Part shown: positions 40,959-49,488 of the stretch, piece by piece
How the letters are laid out: each line of letters starts with the position of its first letter
Numbering within the stretch: the stretch's first letter is position 1
The notes under the pieces: model-generated
Told to the model about the DNA's origin: nothing
The model's database searches: none
Seen by the model: the letters and a program-made list of their open reading frames with translations, nothing else
Position numbers and translations under genes: made by a program
Source: Kribbella sp. ALI-6-A
GTDB lineage: Bacteria > Actinomycetota > Actinomycetes > Propionibacteriales > Kribbellaceae
Direction: 5' to 3'
NCBI RefSeq assembly: GCF_001984195.1
Contig: NZ_MTQN01000008.1
Span: forward strand, 496,001 to 560,000
DNA length: 64,000 bases

Positions 40959-42512
40959 TCAGGGGTGGAGGGACAGGACTGCCTGGGCCGCGTTGTGGCC
41001 GGCGATGCCGCTGACGGCGCCGCCTCGGCGGGCGCCGGAGCCGCAGATGAGGAGGTTGGCGACGTCGGTTTCGACGCCCCAGCGGCCGGTCTCGGAGTCG
41101 TCGTCGGACCAGGGCCACTGGAGGTCGCCGTGGAAGATGTGGCCGCCGGGCATGCCGACGCTCGCCTCGATGTCGACGGGGGTTTTGGCCTCGATGCACG
41201 GGTTGCCGTCGGCGTCGCGGGCGATGCAGGCGTCGAGCGGTTCGGCCAGGTAGGACTCGAGGCCGGCCAGGACGCGGCGGACGGACTCCGCGCGGGCCGA
41301 TTCGTTGTCGGAGGCAAACAGGCGGGTGGGGAAGTGGACGCCGAAGACGGTCAGGGTGTGGTGACCTGAGGCAACCAACGACGGGCTCAGGATCGACGGG
41401 TCGGTGAGGGAGTGGCAGTACACCTCCGACGGCGGTACGGCGGGCAGCCCGCCCGCGGCGGCTTCGAGATACGCGGTGTCGAGCTGGCTGTAGTCCTCGT
41501 CGATGTGGAACGTGCCGGCGAAAGCGCGTCGAGGGTCGTCGCCGGACTTCAGCCGGGGGAGGCGCGAGAGCAGTAGGTTGATCTTCAGCTGGGAGCCCTC
41601 GGGCACGGGACCGCCGGACCGACCCCGCAGCCGATCCAGTACGGCGGGCGCCACGTTCGCGAGCACGTACGAGCAGTCGACCGATCGCTCCCCGTCACCG
41701 CCGAGCCAGGTCACCGCGGCGCGCTTGCCGTCGGCCTCGATCCCGGTGACGGCCGCGTCGGTGACCACCGAGGCGCCCGCGCGCCGCGCGGCGTCGAGCA
41801 GCGCGTCGGTCACGGCGCCCATGCCGCCGACCGGGACCCGCCACTCGCCGGTGCCGTTGCCGATCAGGTGGTAGAGGAAGCACCGGTTCTGCAGCAGTGA
41901 CTCGTCGCGCAGGCGAGCGAAGGTCCCGATCACGCCGTCGGTCGCGACCACGCCGCGCACGGTGTCGTCGGTGAAGCGGCGTTCGATCGTTTCGCCGAGG
42001 GGGCGGTCGACCAGTTCGGACCAGAGGGCGGGATCGACGCGTTGGCGCAGGGCCGCGGCGGGTTGGAGGGGTTCCAGGAGGGTGGGGGCGACTGCGGCGG
42101 CCAGGTCGGAGACGGATGAGTAGAACCGCTGCCACGCGTCGTACTCGGCATCGCTCCCGGTCAGCGCCGCGAACGACTCGCGCGTCGCCGAGCCCTCCGG
42201 GCGCTCGACCATCAGTCCGAGGTCACGACCGCCCCGGCGTACCGGCGTGTACGAGGCGACCGAGCGCGACCGCAACTGCAGGGACAGTCCCAGGTCCGCG
42301 ACGATCTTGTCGGGCAGCAGGCTGACCAGGTACGAGTACCGCGACAGCCGCGCGTCGACGCCGGGGAACACCTGCTGGCTGACCGCGGCGCCGCCGGTGT
42401 GCGGCTGCTGCTCCACGACGAGCGTGCTCAGGCCGGCGCCGGCCAGATACCCGGCCGCGACCAGGCCGTTGTGCCCGCCGCCGACGATCACGACGTCGTA
42501 GAAGTCCTTCAT
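40959..42512 (-). CDS. phytoene-desaturase-like FAD oxidoreductase
   Basis: A 517-residue flavoprotein of the CrtI/PYROXD2-like NAD(P)-binding amine-oxidase superfamily. It has the N-terminal dinucleotide motif VVIVGGGHNGLVAAGYLAGAGLSTLVVEQ (H in GHNGL as in this family), GGAAVSQQVFPG, a middle VGGMGAVTDALLDAARRAGASVVTDAAVTGIEADG and the C-terminal FAD-contact GGHIFHGDLQWPW with GGAVSGIAGHNAAQAVL. The start ATG at 42512 overlaps the TenA stop by four bases, so it is translated as one operon with TenA. Substrate unknown; a role in thiamine-linked or carotenoid-like chemistry is not proven. Confidence 0.85.
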   Translation of the reverse strand: MKDFYDVVIVGGGHNGLVAAGYLAGAGLSTLVVEQQPHTGGAAVSQQVFPGVDARLSRYSYLVSLLPDKIVADLGLSLQLRSRSVASYTPVRRGGRDLGLMVERPEGSATRESFAALTGSDAEYDAWQRFYSSVSDLAAAVAPTLLEPLQPAAALRQRVDPALWSELVDRPLGETIERRFTDDTVRGVVATDGVIGTFARLRDESLLQNRCFLYHLIGNGTGEWRVPVGGMGAVTDALLDAARRAGASVVTDAAVTGIEADGKRAAVTWLGGDGERSVDCSYVLANVAPAVLDRLRGRSGGPVPEGSQLKINLLLSRLPRLKSGDDPRRAFAGTFHIDEDYSQLDTAYLEAAAGGLPAVPPSEVYCHSLTDPSILSPSLVASGHHTLTVFGVHFPTRLFASDNESARAESVRRVLAGLESYLAEPLDACIARDADGNPCIEAKTPVDIEASVGMPGGHIFHGDLQWPWSDDDSETGRWGVETDVANLLICGSGARRGGAVSGIAGHNAAQAVLSLHP

Positions 42513-43177
42513 CGGACCGGCCACTCCAGTTCCTGGTACGCGGCGTCCCAGAACATCCACTCGTACCGGGTCGTGACGGAAAAGTGCCGGTGGCAACGAT
42601 CCCGTTCGCCCGGGCCGACCTCGGCGCCGAGGCGGTCCGTCACCGCCAGCACCGACTCTACGACCGCGTCGAACTCCGGGGAACCGTACGTCGCGATCCA
42701 CTCCGCGTAGACCGGATCCGGCGAGGACAGCTTCAGCAGCTCCCGGCCGACGTCGCGGTAGATCCAGTAGCAGGGCAGCACGGCCGCGACGGCTTCGGCG
42801 TACGTGCCGGTCGCGCAGACCGCGGTCAGATACGACATGTACGCCGTCGTGGTCGGCCCCGAGCCGGTGGCGTCGACATCGGCCGAGGTGAGCCCGAGCT
42901 TGCCGAGCAGGGAGGCGTGCAGCTCACGCTCGACGTCGATCGCCTCGGCGGCGTGCCGGGCGAACATGCTGACGGCGTCCTCGTCGGTCGCCCGGCCGGC
43001 GGCCAGCGCGAGGGACCGGGAGTAGGCGCGCAGGTAGTGGCTGTCCTGGATGATGAAGTACCGGAACTTGTCGTGCGGCAGGGTCCCGTCGGTGAGTCCG
43101 GTGATGAAGGGGTGCCGCAGGATCTCGGCGTACACCTTGGCGGCCCCGGCGTCCCACAGCTCGGCGGAAAACGTCAT
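42509..43177 (-). CDS. TenA-family thiaminase II
   Basis: A 222-residue all-helical protein of the TenA/THI-4 family: FSAELWDAGAAKVYAEILRHPFITGLTDGTLPHDKFRYFIIQDSHYLRAYSRSLALAAGRA, with ARHAAEAIDVERELHASLL, the Cys in VLPCYWIYRDVGREL, and the C-terminal VTTRYEWMFWDAAY. The family acts in thiamine salvage by hydrolysing aminopyrimidine derivatives. The active Cys is in LPCYW. It overlaps the following FAD-oxidoreductase gene, and faces the aminotransferase gene on the other strand, so the three may share regulation. Confidence 0.9.
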   Translation of the reverse strand: MTFSAELWDAGAAKVYAEILRHPFITGLTDGTLPHDKFRYFIIQDSHYLRAYSRSLALAAGRATDEDAVSMFARHAAEAIDVERELHASLLGKLGLTSADVDATGSGPTTTAYMSYLTAVCATGTYAEAVAAVLPCYWIYRDVGRELLKLSSPDPVYAEWIATYGSPEFDAVVESVLAVTDRLGAEVGPGERDRCHRHFSVTTRYEWMFWDAAYQELEWPVR

Positions 43178-43271
43178 CCTGGATCTCCTCGTGCTCGACT
43201 GGAACGACCCTAGCCAGAACCGGACGGTCGTAGACGAGACGAAAGTCACGTCGCGGACTTACCCTGGCGCC

Positions 43272-45026
43272 ATGGGGGAGCAGCGACTGGAGGTCGCGGG
43301 ACCTTCCGACGGTGTCGCCGCGAGCATGCCGCCGGACACTGCGTTGCTGCGCCGGATCCGTGAGTCGGTGATCGGCGACGACCAGGTGATGCCGGGTCCG
43401 TACGGTCCGCGACGGGTCACCTACGCCGACTACACCGCCTCCGGCCGCGCGCTGACCTTTCTCGAGGACTTCATCCGCGACGAGGTGCTCCCGCGCTACG
43501 CGAACACGCACACCGAGTCCAGCGGCACCGGGCTGCAGACCACCCGCCTGCGCGAGGACGCCCGGCGGATCATCCACGACAGCGTCGGCGGCGACGAGCA
43601 GACCGCGGTGATCTTCTGCGGCTCGGGCGCGACCGGCGCGATCGACAAGCTGATCGGCGTCCTCGGACTCCGCATTCCGGCGCCGCTGGACGACGAGTAC
43701 CACCTGACCGCCACGATCCCGCCCGAGCAGCGGCCGGTCGTGTTCATCGGCCCGTACGAGCACCACAGCAACGAGCTGCCCTGGCGTGAGTCGATCGCCG
43801 ACGTGGTGGTGATCGGGCAGGACTCCGACGGGCACATCGACATCCCGCTGCTGGAACGCAAGCTGATCGAGTACGCCGGCCGCCCGCTGAAGATCGGCTC
43901 GTTCTCGGCCGCCAGCAACGTCACGGGGATCGTCAGCAACACACATCGCGTGTCCGCCCTCCTGCACCGGTACGGCGCACTGTCGTTCTGGGACTTCGCC
44001 GCCGCCGCGCCGTACATCGAGATCGACATGTACGGCGGACAGGCCGACGACCCGCTCGCGTACAAGGACGCGATCTTCCTCAGCCCGCACAAGTTCATCG
44101 GCGGGCCCGGCACGCCCGGCGTACTGGTTGCGCGGCGGGAGCTGCTGCGCAACCGGGTGCCCGACGTACCGGGTGGGGGAACGGTCGCGTACGTGAACCC
44201 GGTCGAGCATCGCTACCTGGACGATCCCGTGCACCGCGAGGAAGGCGGCACACCGGCGATCATCGAGTCGATCCGGGCCGGGCTGGTCTTCCAGCTCAAG
44301 CAGGCCGTCGGCATCGAGGTGATCCGGGCGCACGAGGACGCCTACCTGCGGCGCGCGGTCGAGGCGTGGCGGGCCGAACCGAACCTGCAGATCCTCGGCA
44401 ACCTCGACGCCGACCGGTTGTCGATCGTGTCGTTCGTGGTGAAGGCGCCGTCCGGGCGGTACCTGCACCACAACTACGTGGTCGCGCTGCTGAACGACCT
44501 GTTCGGCATCCAGTCGCGCGGCGGCTGCTCGTGCGCCGGCCCGTACGGGCACACGCTGCTCGGCATCGACCTGGCGCGGTCGGCGGAGTTCGCCGAGGAG
44601 ATCGAGCACGGCTGCGAGGGCATCAAACCCGGCTGGGTGCGGGTCAACTTCAACTACTTCATCTCCGAGGCGGTCTTCTCGTACGTCGTGGAGGCGGTCC
44701 GCCTGGTCGCGCGGGAGGGCTGGCGGCTGCTCGGCGACTACCGCTTCGACCCGTCGAACGGCCTGTGGCGCCACCACCGCGGCCCGGTCGAACCGCCGAT
44801 GCGCCTGTCCCAGGTCGGCTACGACGCGGACGGCTCGCTTCACTATCCCAAGCATCACGACACCGCGCCCGAGTCCGCGCTGGCGGACTACCTGGCCGAG
44901 GCCCGCGAACTACTCGGAGCCTGTCCGCACGCCGGCACCGACGACGAGGGCACGGTCAACACCGAGTTCGACCATTTGCGCTGGTTCGACCTGCCGAGCA
45001 GCTGTCTGTCCCCGGTGGTGCCCTAG
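43272..45026 (+). CDS. class V aminotransferase / cysteine-desulfurase-like PLP enzyme
   Basis: A 584-residue PLP enzyme, longer than the usual ~400 residues. The N-terminal part has YADYTASGRALTFLEDFIRDEVLPRYANTHTESSGTG, the PLP motif VIFCGSGATGAIDKLI, the PLP-binding aspartate in FWDFAAAAPY and the active lysine in FLSPHKFIGGPGTPGVL. The extra length after about residue 400 includes a Cys-rich RGGCSCAGPYGHTLLGID. Related proteins are selenocysteine/cysteine lyases and isopenicillin-like epimerases. It has an ATG after ACCCTGGCGCC, divergent from TenA by 94 bp. Function in the cluster is open. Confidence 0.85.
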   Translation: MGEQRLEVAGPSDGVAASMPPDTALLRRIRESVIGDDQVMPGPYGPRRVTYADYTASGRALTFLEDFIRDEVLPRYANTHTESSGTGLQTTRLREDARRIIHDSVGGDEQTAVIFCGSGATGAIDKLIGVLGLRIPAPLDDEYHLTATIPPEQRPVVFIGPYEHHSNELPWRESIADVVVIGQDSDGHIDIPLLERKLIEYAGRPLKIGSFSAASNVTGIVSNTHRVSALLHRYGALSFWDFAAAAPYIEIDMYGGQADDPLAYKDAIFLSPHKFIGGPGTPGVLVARRELLRNRVPDVPGGGTVAYVNPVEHRYLDDPVHREEGGTPAIIESIRAGLVFQLKQAVGIEVIRAHEDAYLRRAVEAWRAEPNLQILGNLDADRLSIVSFVVKAPSGRYLHHNYVVALLNDLFGIQSRGGCSCAGPYGHTLLGIDLARSAEFAEEIEHGCEGIKPGWVRVNFNYFISEAVFSYVVEAVRLVAREGWRLLGDYRFDPSNGLWRHHRGPVEPPMRLSQVGYDADGSLHYPKHHDTAPESALADYLAEARELLGACPHAGTDDEGTVNTEFDHLRWFDLPSSCLSPVVP

Positions 45027-45029
45027 CCC

Positions 45030-46415
45030 TCAGTGTGTCCGCAGGTGCTCGCGCAGCAGGTCGGCCAAGGGGTCGCGTTGGACGCAGTTGGCGAAGGTGA
45101 ACGACTCGGCCAGCGTCCGCGCCTGCGATTCGTCGACGCCTTCGAAGCACGCGGCGAACTGGTCGACCAACGGCTCGGCGAGCAGGATGTTGCGGACCAG
45201 GACGTTGATCCACTGGCGCTGGCCCCACGGGTACGGGTCGTGGTCGGGGAACTCCTCGGCGAAAAGTTGTTCGATCGGGGCGAGGATGTGGCGGACGCCT
45301 GCGTCGTTGCCGCCCCAGGAGTCGGCGCCGAGGCGTTGCTTCTTGGCGAGGAACGGCCGGATGCGTTGCAGATAAGGGCTCTCGGGCCTAGCGTGCACGA
45401 GGCCCTGGAGGCCGATGTCCTTGTACGTCCACAGCGTCCAGCTCGCGTCGTGCTCCGCGTAGATGTCGAGCTGGTCCTGGAGCAGCTGGTAGCGCGCGGC
45501 GTCCTGCGCCGGGTCGCCGGTGTAGACCGGGCCGAATTCGCCGATCCAGATCGGCGTACCGGTGGAGCGCATGAACTCGGTGCGTTCCAGGAAGGTCTTC
45601 TCGACCAGGCCGCGGTCGAAGTACTTGCCGCGCGTCACGCCCGGATACTCGCTGGCGGCCGCGATGCCCGGCAGGGCGTAGTCGTGCGCGGTGAAGACCG
45701 TGTTCTCCGGCACGTCGGTGAACATCGAGAAGTCGGTGGAGTAGCGGTTCCCGTCCAAGAACAGCACGTGAGCAGGATCGATCGCCCGGATCGCCGTGGC
45801 CAGGCGCTGGTAGAACGGCCCGATCACCTCGCCGCTCGGATCGGCCGGTTCGTTGACCGGGTTGTACCCGGCGACCCACGGGTCGTCGCGGTACCGGTCG
45901 GCGAGCGCCTCCCACAGGCGCACGACCCGGTCCTGGAAGTGCCGGTGGTTCCAGAACTCGGCCCAGTGCGTCGGGTTGTCGCTGTGCCAGTGCTGGTTCT
46001 GCCGGCCGGGTACGGCGTGCAGGTCGAGGATCGAGTAGATCCCGGCGTCCGCGCAGAGCCGCACCACGCGGTCGAGCTGCCGGAAGCCCTCCTCCTTCAG
46101 CTCGAACGGCCGGTCGTCGTCCTCGAAATGCTTGTAGGAGAAGGGGATCCGGATCGCGTTCAGGCCCAGCGAGGCCAGGTACGCCGCGTCGTCCGGACCG
46201 AAGAAGCCGGTCAGGAACGTGTCGAAGAACGCCTCGTACGCCGCCGGGCCGAGCACCTTGCGCAGCGCGCGCCGCTGCTGCGACTCGGTGGCCGGGTAGC
46301 CGGTGATGAAGTTCTCCATATTCATCCAGCCGCCCAGGCCGATGCCGCGCAGCAGGACCGGCGTACCGGAGCTGTCGACGAGTCGGGTGCCGTCGACCCG
46401 CAGTGGTCGGGTCAT
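45030..46415 (-). CDS. GH5-family glycoside hydrolase
   Basis: A 461-residue intracellular-type enzyme without a signal peptide. It has the GH5 motifs LNAIRIPFSYKHF, ILDLHAVPG, the acid/base Glu in GYNPVNEPAD, HDYALPG, and the nucleophile Glu in IWIGEFGPVY, then WTLWTYKDIG. Family members include beta-glucanases, mannanases and beta-glucosidases; the RQNQHWHSDNPTHW loop suggests a small exo-type pocket. The gene overlaps the LacI stop by four bases and lies opposite the ABC operon, so all belong to one sugar-use locus. Confidence 0.9.
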   Translation of the reverse strand: MTRPLRVDGTRLVDSSGTPVLLRGIGLGGWMNMENFITGYPATESQQRRALRKVLGPAAYEAFFDTFLTGFFGPDDAAYLASLGLNAIRIPFSYKHFEDDDRPFELKEEGFRQLDRVVRLCADAGIYSILDLHAVPGRQNQHWHSDNPTHWAEFWNHRHFQDRVVRLWEALADRYRDDPWVAGYNPVNEPADPSGEVIGPFYQRLATAIRAIDPAHVLFLDGNRYSTDFSMFTDVPENTVFTAHDYALPGIAAASEYPGVTRGKYFDRGLVEKTFLERTEFMRSTGTPIWIGEFGPVYTGDPAQDAARYQLLQDQLDIYAEHDASWTLWTYKDIGLQGLVHARPESPYLQRIRPFLAKKQRLGADSWGGNDAGVRHILAPIEQLFAEEFPDHDPYPWGQRQWINVLVRNILLAEPLVDQFAACFEGVDESQARTLAESFTFANCVQRDPLADLLREHLRTH

Positions 46416-47422
46416 CGTGGTCCCTCCGCCGTGCGGCCGGTGCTGCCGCGGACGAGTAGACGCGGCCGGAAGTCCGCCGCGCCCGCGCCGTCGTTGCCGT
46501 CGAGCTGCATCCGCAGCCGCTCCCAGGCCTGCCGGCCCAGCGTGTTCCTGGGGACGGCGGCCGAGGTCAGCGGCGGGGTGGTGAACCGGGCGAACGGGAT
46601 GTCGTCGAACCCGGTCATCGAGATCTGGCCGGGCACCGAGACGCCCAGCTCGTGCAGCCCGCTCAGCGCGCCGAACGCGACCATGTCGTTGAACGCGACG
46701 ACGGCGGTCGCTCCACTGGCGGCGACCTCGCCCGCGACGGCGTGCCCGTTCTCGAACATGGCTCCGCAGGGCACCTGAAGCAGCTCGAACTCGCGGCCGT
46801 CGCGCGACAGCTTGATCAACGCGTCCAGGCGCTCGCGGTTCGACGTACTGGCTGGTGGGCCGGCCAGGTAAACGATCCGGCGGTGGCCGAGCGAGAGCAG
46901 GTGGGCGACCAGGTCCTGGATGCCCGCCGCGTAGTCGACCGACAGCGACGGTACGCCGGGCAGCTTGCGGTTGATCAGCACCAGCGGCGCGAGCTGGGGC
47001 GCGAGCCGCTCCAGGTCGGCGGTCGGCAGCCGGGGGGACGCGAGCACCACGCCGTCGCAGCGCCGGCGGGCCTCGAGGGCGAGCACCTCCTCGTCCTCGA
47101 CCTGCTCGTTCGACTCCGCGATCAGCAGGCGGTGCCCGTCCTCGCCGGCGGCCTGGCTGAGGCCGCGCAGCACGTCCTGGAACATCGGGTTCGACAGGTC
47201 GGGCACGATCAGCGCGATGGTGGCGGTTCGGCCGAGCGCGAGGCTGCGGGCGACCTGGCTCGGCGCGTAGTCGAGCGCGCGGGCCGCCGCGAGCACCCGC
47301 TCGGCGAGCTCGGGCGCGACCGTGGAACGGCCGTTCATCACCCGGGAGACCGTCGCCCGGGACACACCCGCGACCTGCGCGACCCCGCTGATGGTCGCCG
47401 CCGATCGCTGCTGCTCGACCAC
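46412..47422 (-). CDS. LacI-family regulator of the sugar locus
   Basis: A 336-residue LacI protein. The helix-turn-helix AATISGVAQVAGVSRATVSRVMNGRSTVAPELAERVLAAARALDYAPSQVARSL is complete, followed by the periplasmic-binding-like domain (IALIVPDLSNPMFQDVLRGLSQ onward, TGFDDIPFARFTTPPLTS). The GTG at 47422 has a GGAGG site. It is divergent from the ABC transport operon and shares a 4-base overlap with GH5, so it controls both. Three palindromic boxes lie between the divergent starts. The inducer is probably the glycoside split by the locus. Confidence 0.93.
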   Translation of the reverse strand: MVEQQRSAATISGVAQVAGVSRATVSRVMNGRSTVAPELAERVLAAARALDYAPSQVARSLALGRTATIALIVPDLSNPMFQDVLRGLSQAAGEDGHRLLIAESNEQVEDEEVLALEARRRCDGVVLASPRLPTADLERLAPQLAPLVLINRKLPGVPSLSVDYAAGIQDLVAHLLSLGHRRIVYLAGPPASTSNRERLDALIKLSRDGREFELLQVPCGAMFENGHAVAGEVAASGATAVVAFNDMVAFGALSGLHELGVSVPGQISMTGFDDIPFARFTTPPLTSAAVPRNTLGRQAWERLRMQLDGNDGAGAADFRPRLLVRGSTGRTAEGPR

Positions 47423-47492
47423 GACTGCACCTCCTCGCTGACCGGCGACGGACGTCACCGGTCTGGAAAAGATAACCCGCTCCGAGGGATGT

Positions 47493-47607
47493 GAGAAACC
47501 GGTCTCTTGGCCGATAACGGACACCGAAGCCCTTGTAACGAAACAGTTTCGAGTTCGTTGTTCACCCATTGACACGTTTCAAGAATCACTGCTAGAAACC
47601 GGTTACT
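47493..47607. promoter_or_regulatory. LacI-type operator boxes
   Basis: In the 203-bp gap there are GAGAAACCGGTCTC (47493-47506), CGAAACAGTTTCG (47539-47551) and AGAAACCGGTTACT (47594-47607). All are CG- or A-centred near-palindromes sharing GAAAC; the third overlaps the leader of the permease gene. Typical LacI operators. Confidence 0.7.
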
Positions 47608-47625
47608 CGATCCGGAGGTGACGCG

Positions 47626-48597
47626 TTGAGCCCGACCGGCAGCACCCTGACCCGCGAGCCACAGGAGGTGGCCGGTGAGCCACGTCCACCCGGCCGCGAC
47701 CGCTCCACGCGGTACAGCCAACGCCGCCGCGACGCGGTCACCGGCTACCTGTTCCTGACTCCGTGGCTGATCGGCCTGGTGGCGATCACGCTCGGCCCGA
47801 TCCTGGCGTCGCTGTACCTGGCGTTCACCGACTACTCGCTGCTCAAGCCGCCGGAGTGGATCGGCCTGGCGAACTTCCAGGAGATGCTGTCCGACCGGCG
47901 GCTGCACAAGTCGCTGCTGGTCACCTTCCAGTACGTGCTGATCTCGGTGCCGCTGCAGTTGCTGATGGCGCTCGGTCTGGCGATCGTGCTGAACAAGGGC
48001 ATCCGCGGGCTGGGCTTCTACCGCTCGGTCTTCTACCTTCCCTCGCTGCTGGCCGGCAGTGTCTCGATCGCAATCCTGTGGCGGCAGATCTTCGGCCAGG
48101 AGGGCCTGGTCAACGACGTCCTGGCGAAGTTCGGGATCGAGGGCCAGAGCTGGGTCGCACACCCGGACTTCGCGCTCGGCACGCTGATCCTGCTGAACGG
48201 CTGGACCTTCGGCGCCCCGATGGTGATCTTCCTGGCCGGCCTGCGCCAGATCCCCGCCTCGTACTACGAAGCGGCCGCCGTCGACGGCGCCGGGCGCTGG
48301 ACGACGTTCGTGCACATCACGCTGCCGCTGCTGACCCCGATCATCTTCTTCAACCTGGTGCTGCAGGTGATCGGCGCGTTCCAGAGCTTCACGCAGGCGT
48401 TCGTGGTGAGCGGCGGCACCGGCGGCCCGGCCGACTCGACGCTGCTCTACACGCTCTACCTGTACGACGAGGGCTTCGGCTCCTTCCACATGGGCTACGC
48501 GTCGGCGATGGCTTGGTTGCTGCTGGCCATCATCGCCGCCCTGACCGCGATCAACTTCCTGTTCGCCAAGCGATGGGTGTTCTACGGTGACGAGTGA
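47626..48597 (+). CDS. sugar ABC transporter permease (MalF-like)
   Basis: A 323-residue inner-membrane permease with a TTG start after GGAGGTG. About six membrane helices (TGYLFLTPWLIGLVAITLGPILASLYLAF first) and the EAA loop YYEAAAVDGAGRWTTFVHITLPLLTPIIFF, where the ATPase docks. It is the first gene of an ABC operon with a second permease overlapping its 3' end. No ATPase gene is nearby, so a shared MsiK-type ATPase elsewhere in the chromosome is expected, as in other actinobacteria. Confidence 0.93.
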   Translation: MSPTGSTLTREPQEVAGEPRPPGRDRSTRYSQRRRDAVTGYLFLTPWLIGLVAITLGPILASLYLAFTDYSLLKPPEWIGLANFQEMLSDRRLHKSLLVTFQYVLISVPLQLLMALGLAIVLNKGIRGLGFYRSVFYLPSLLAGSVSIAILWRQIFGQEGLVNDVLAKFGIEGQSWVAHPDFALGTLILLNGWTFGAPMVIFLAGLRQIPASYYEAAAVDGAGRWTTFVHITLPLLTPIIFFNLVLQVIGAFQSFTQAFVVSGGTGGPADSTLLYTLYLYDEGFGSFHMGYASAMAWLLLAIIAALTAINFLFAKRWVFYGDE

Positions 48598-49465
48598 GAC
48601 GCTGCCCCGGGTCCGCGCAGGCCGCACACCCGGCACGGAGTCGCGAGGCAAAGGCCTGCTGAAGCACCTGCTGATCATCGCGTTCGGTTTCGTGATGCTG
48701 TATCCGCTGCTCTGGCTGCTGTCGAGCTCGTTCAAGCCGACCGAGGTGATCTTCCGCGAGCCGTCGCTGCTGCCGAGCAAGGTGCAGTTCGACAACTACA
48801 CCGACGGCTGGACGGCGCTGGCGCACCCGTTCCAGCACTACCTGCTGAACTCGGCGGTGATCGCCGTGCTGGCGATCATCGGCAACCTGCTGACCTGCTC
48901 GCTGGCGGCGTACGCGTTCGCCCGGGTGGAGTTCCCGCTGAAGAAGCTGTGGTTCGCGTTGATGCTCGGCACGATCATGCTGCCGATCCACGTGCTGATC
49001 GTGCCGCAGTACGTGTTGTTCTCCAAGCTGGACTGGATCAACACGATCCTGCCGCTGGTGGTGCCGAAGTTCCTGGCCCACGACGCGTTCTTCGTGTTTC
49101 TGATGGTCCAGTTCATCCGCGGACTGCCGCGCGAGCTGGACGAGGCGGCCCGCCTGGACGGCTGCGGGCACTTCCGGATCTACGCCCGGATCGTGATGCC
49201 GCTGTGCCTGCCGGCGCTGGCTACCTCGGCGGTCTTCACGTTCATCTGGACCTGGAACGACTTCTTCAGCCAGCTGATCTTCCTCACCGACCCGGACAAG
49301 TACACGGTGCCGGTGGCGCTGCGCTCGTTCATGGACGCGCAGAGCGGCACCTCGTGGGGGCCGCTGTTCGCGATGTCGGTCGTCGCGCTGGTGCCGATCT
49401 TCGGGTTCTTCCTGGCCGGCCAGCGCTACCTCACCCGCGGGATCGCCACTACGGGGCTCAAATGA
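48587..49465 (+). CDS. sugar ABC transporter permease (MalG-like)
   Basis: A 292-residue second permease. It has the signature WTWNDFFSQLIFLTD and the EAA loop LDEAARLDGCGHFRIYARIVMPLCLPAL, plus VMLYPLLWLLSSSFKP at the N-terminus, typical of the MalG/AraQ partner. The GTG start overlaps the MalF-like gene by 11 bases, so it is translationally coupled. It ends just before the lipoprotein gene. Confidence 0.93.
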   Translation: MTSETLPRVRAGRTPGTESRGKGLLKHLLIIAFGFVMLYPLLWLLSSSFKPTEVIFREPSLLPSKVQFDNYTDGWTALAHPFQHYLLNSAVIAVLAIIGNLLTCSLAAYAFARVEFPLKKLWFALMLGTIMLPIHVLIVPQYVLFSKLDWINTILPLVVPKFLAHDAFFVFLMVQFIRGLPRELDEAARLDGCGHFRIYARIVMPLCLPALATSAVFTFIWTWNDFFSQLIFLTDPDKYTVPVALRSFMDAQSGTSWGPLFAMSVVALVPIFGFFLAGQRYLTRGIATTGLK

Positions 49466-49488
49466 CCACTGGACAAAGGAACACGATC

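Noticed and set aside
42924..44858. A 644-residue minus-strand frame overlapping TenA and the aminotransferase
   Set aside because: Covers two clear gene families on the other frames; no ribosome site or motif.
48949..49488. Extended start of the sugar-binding lipoprotein
   Set aside because: The longer frame crosses the permease gene; the lipobox signal and the AAAGGA site define 49489.
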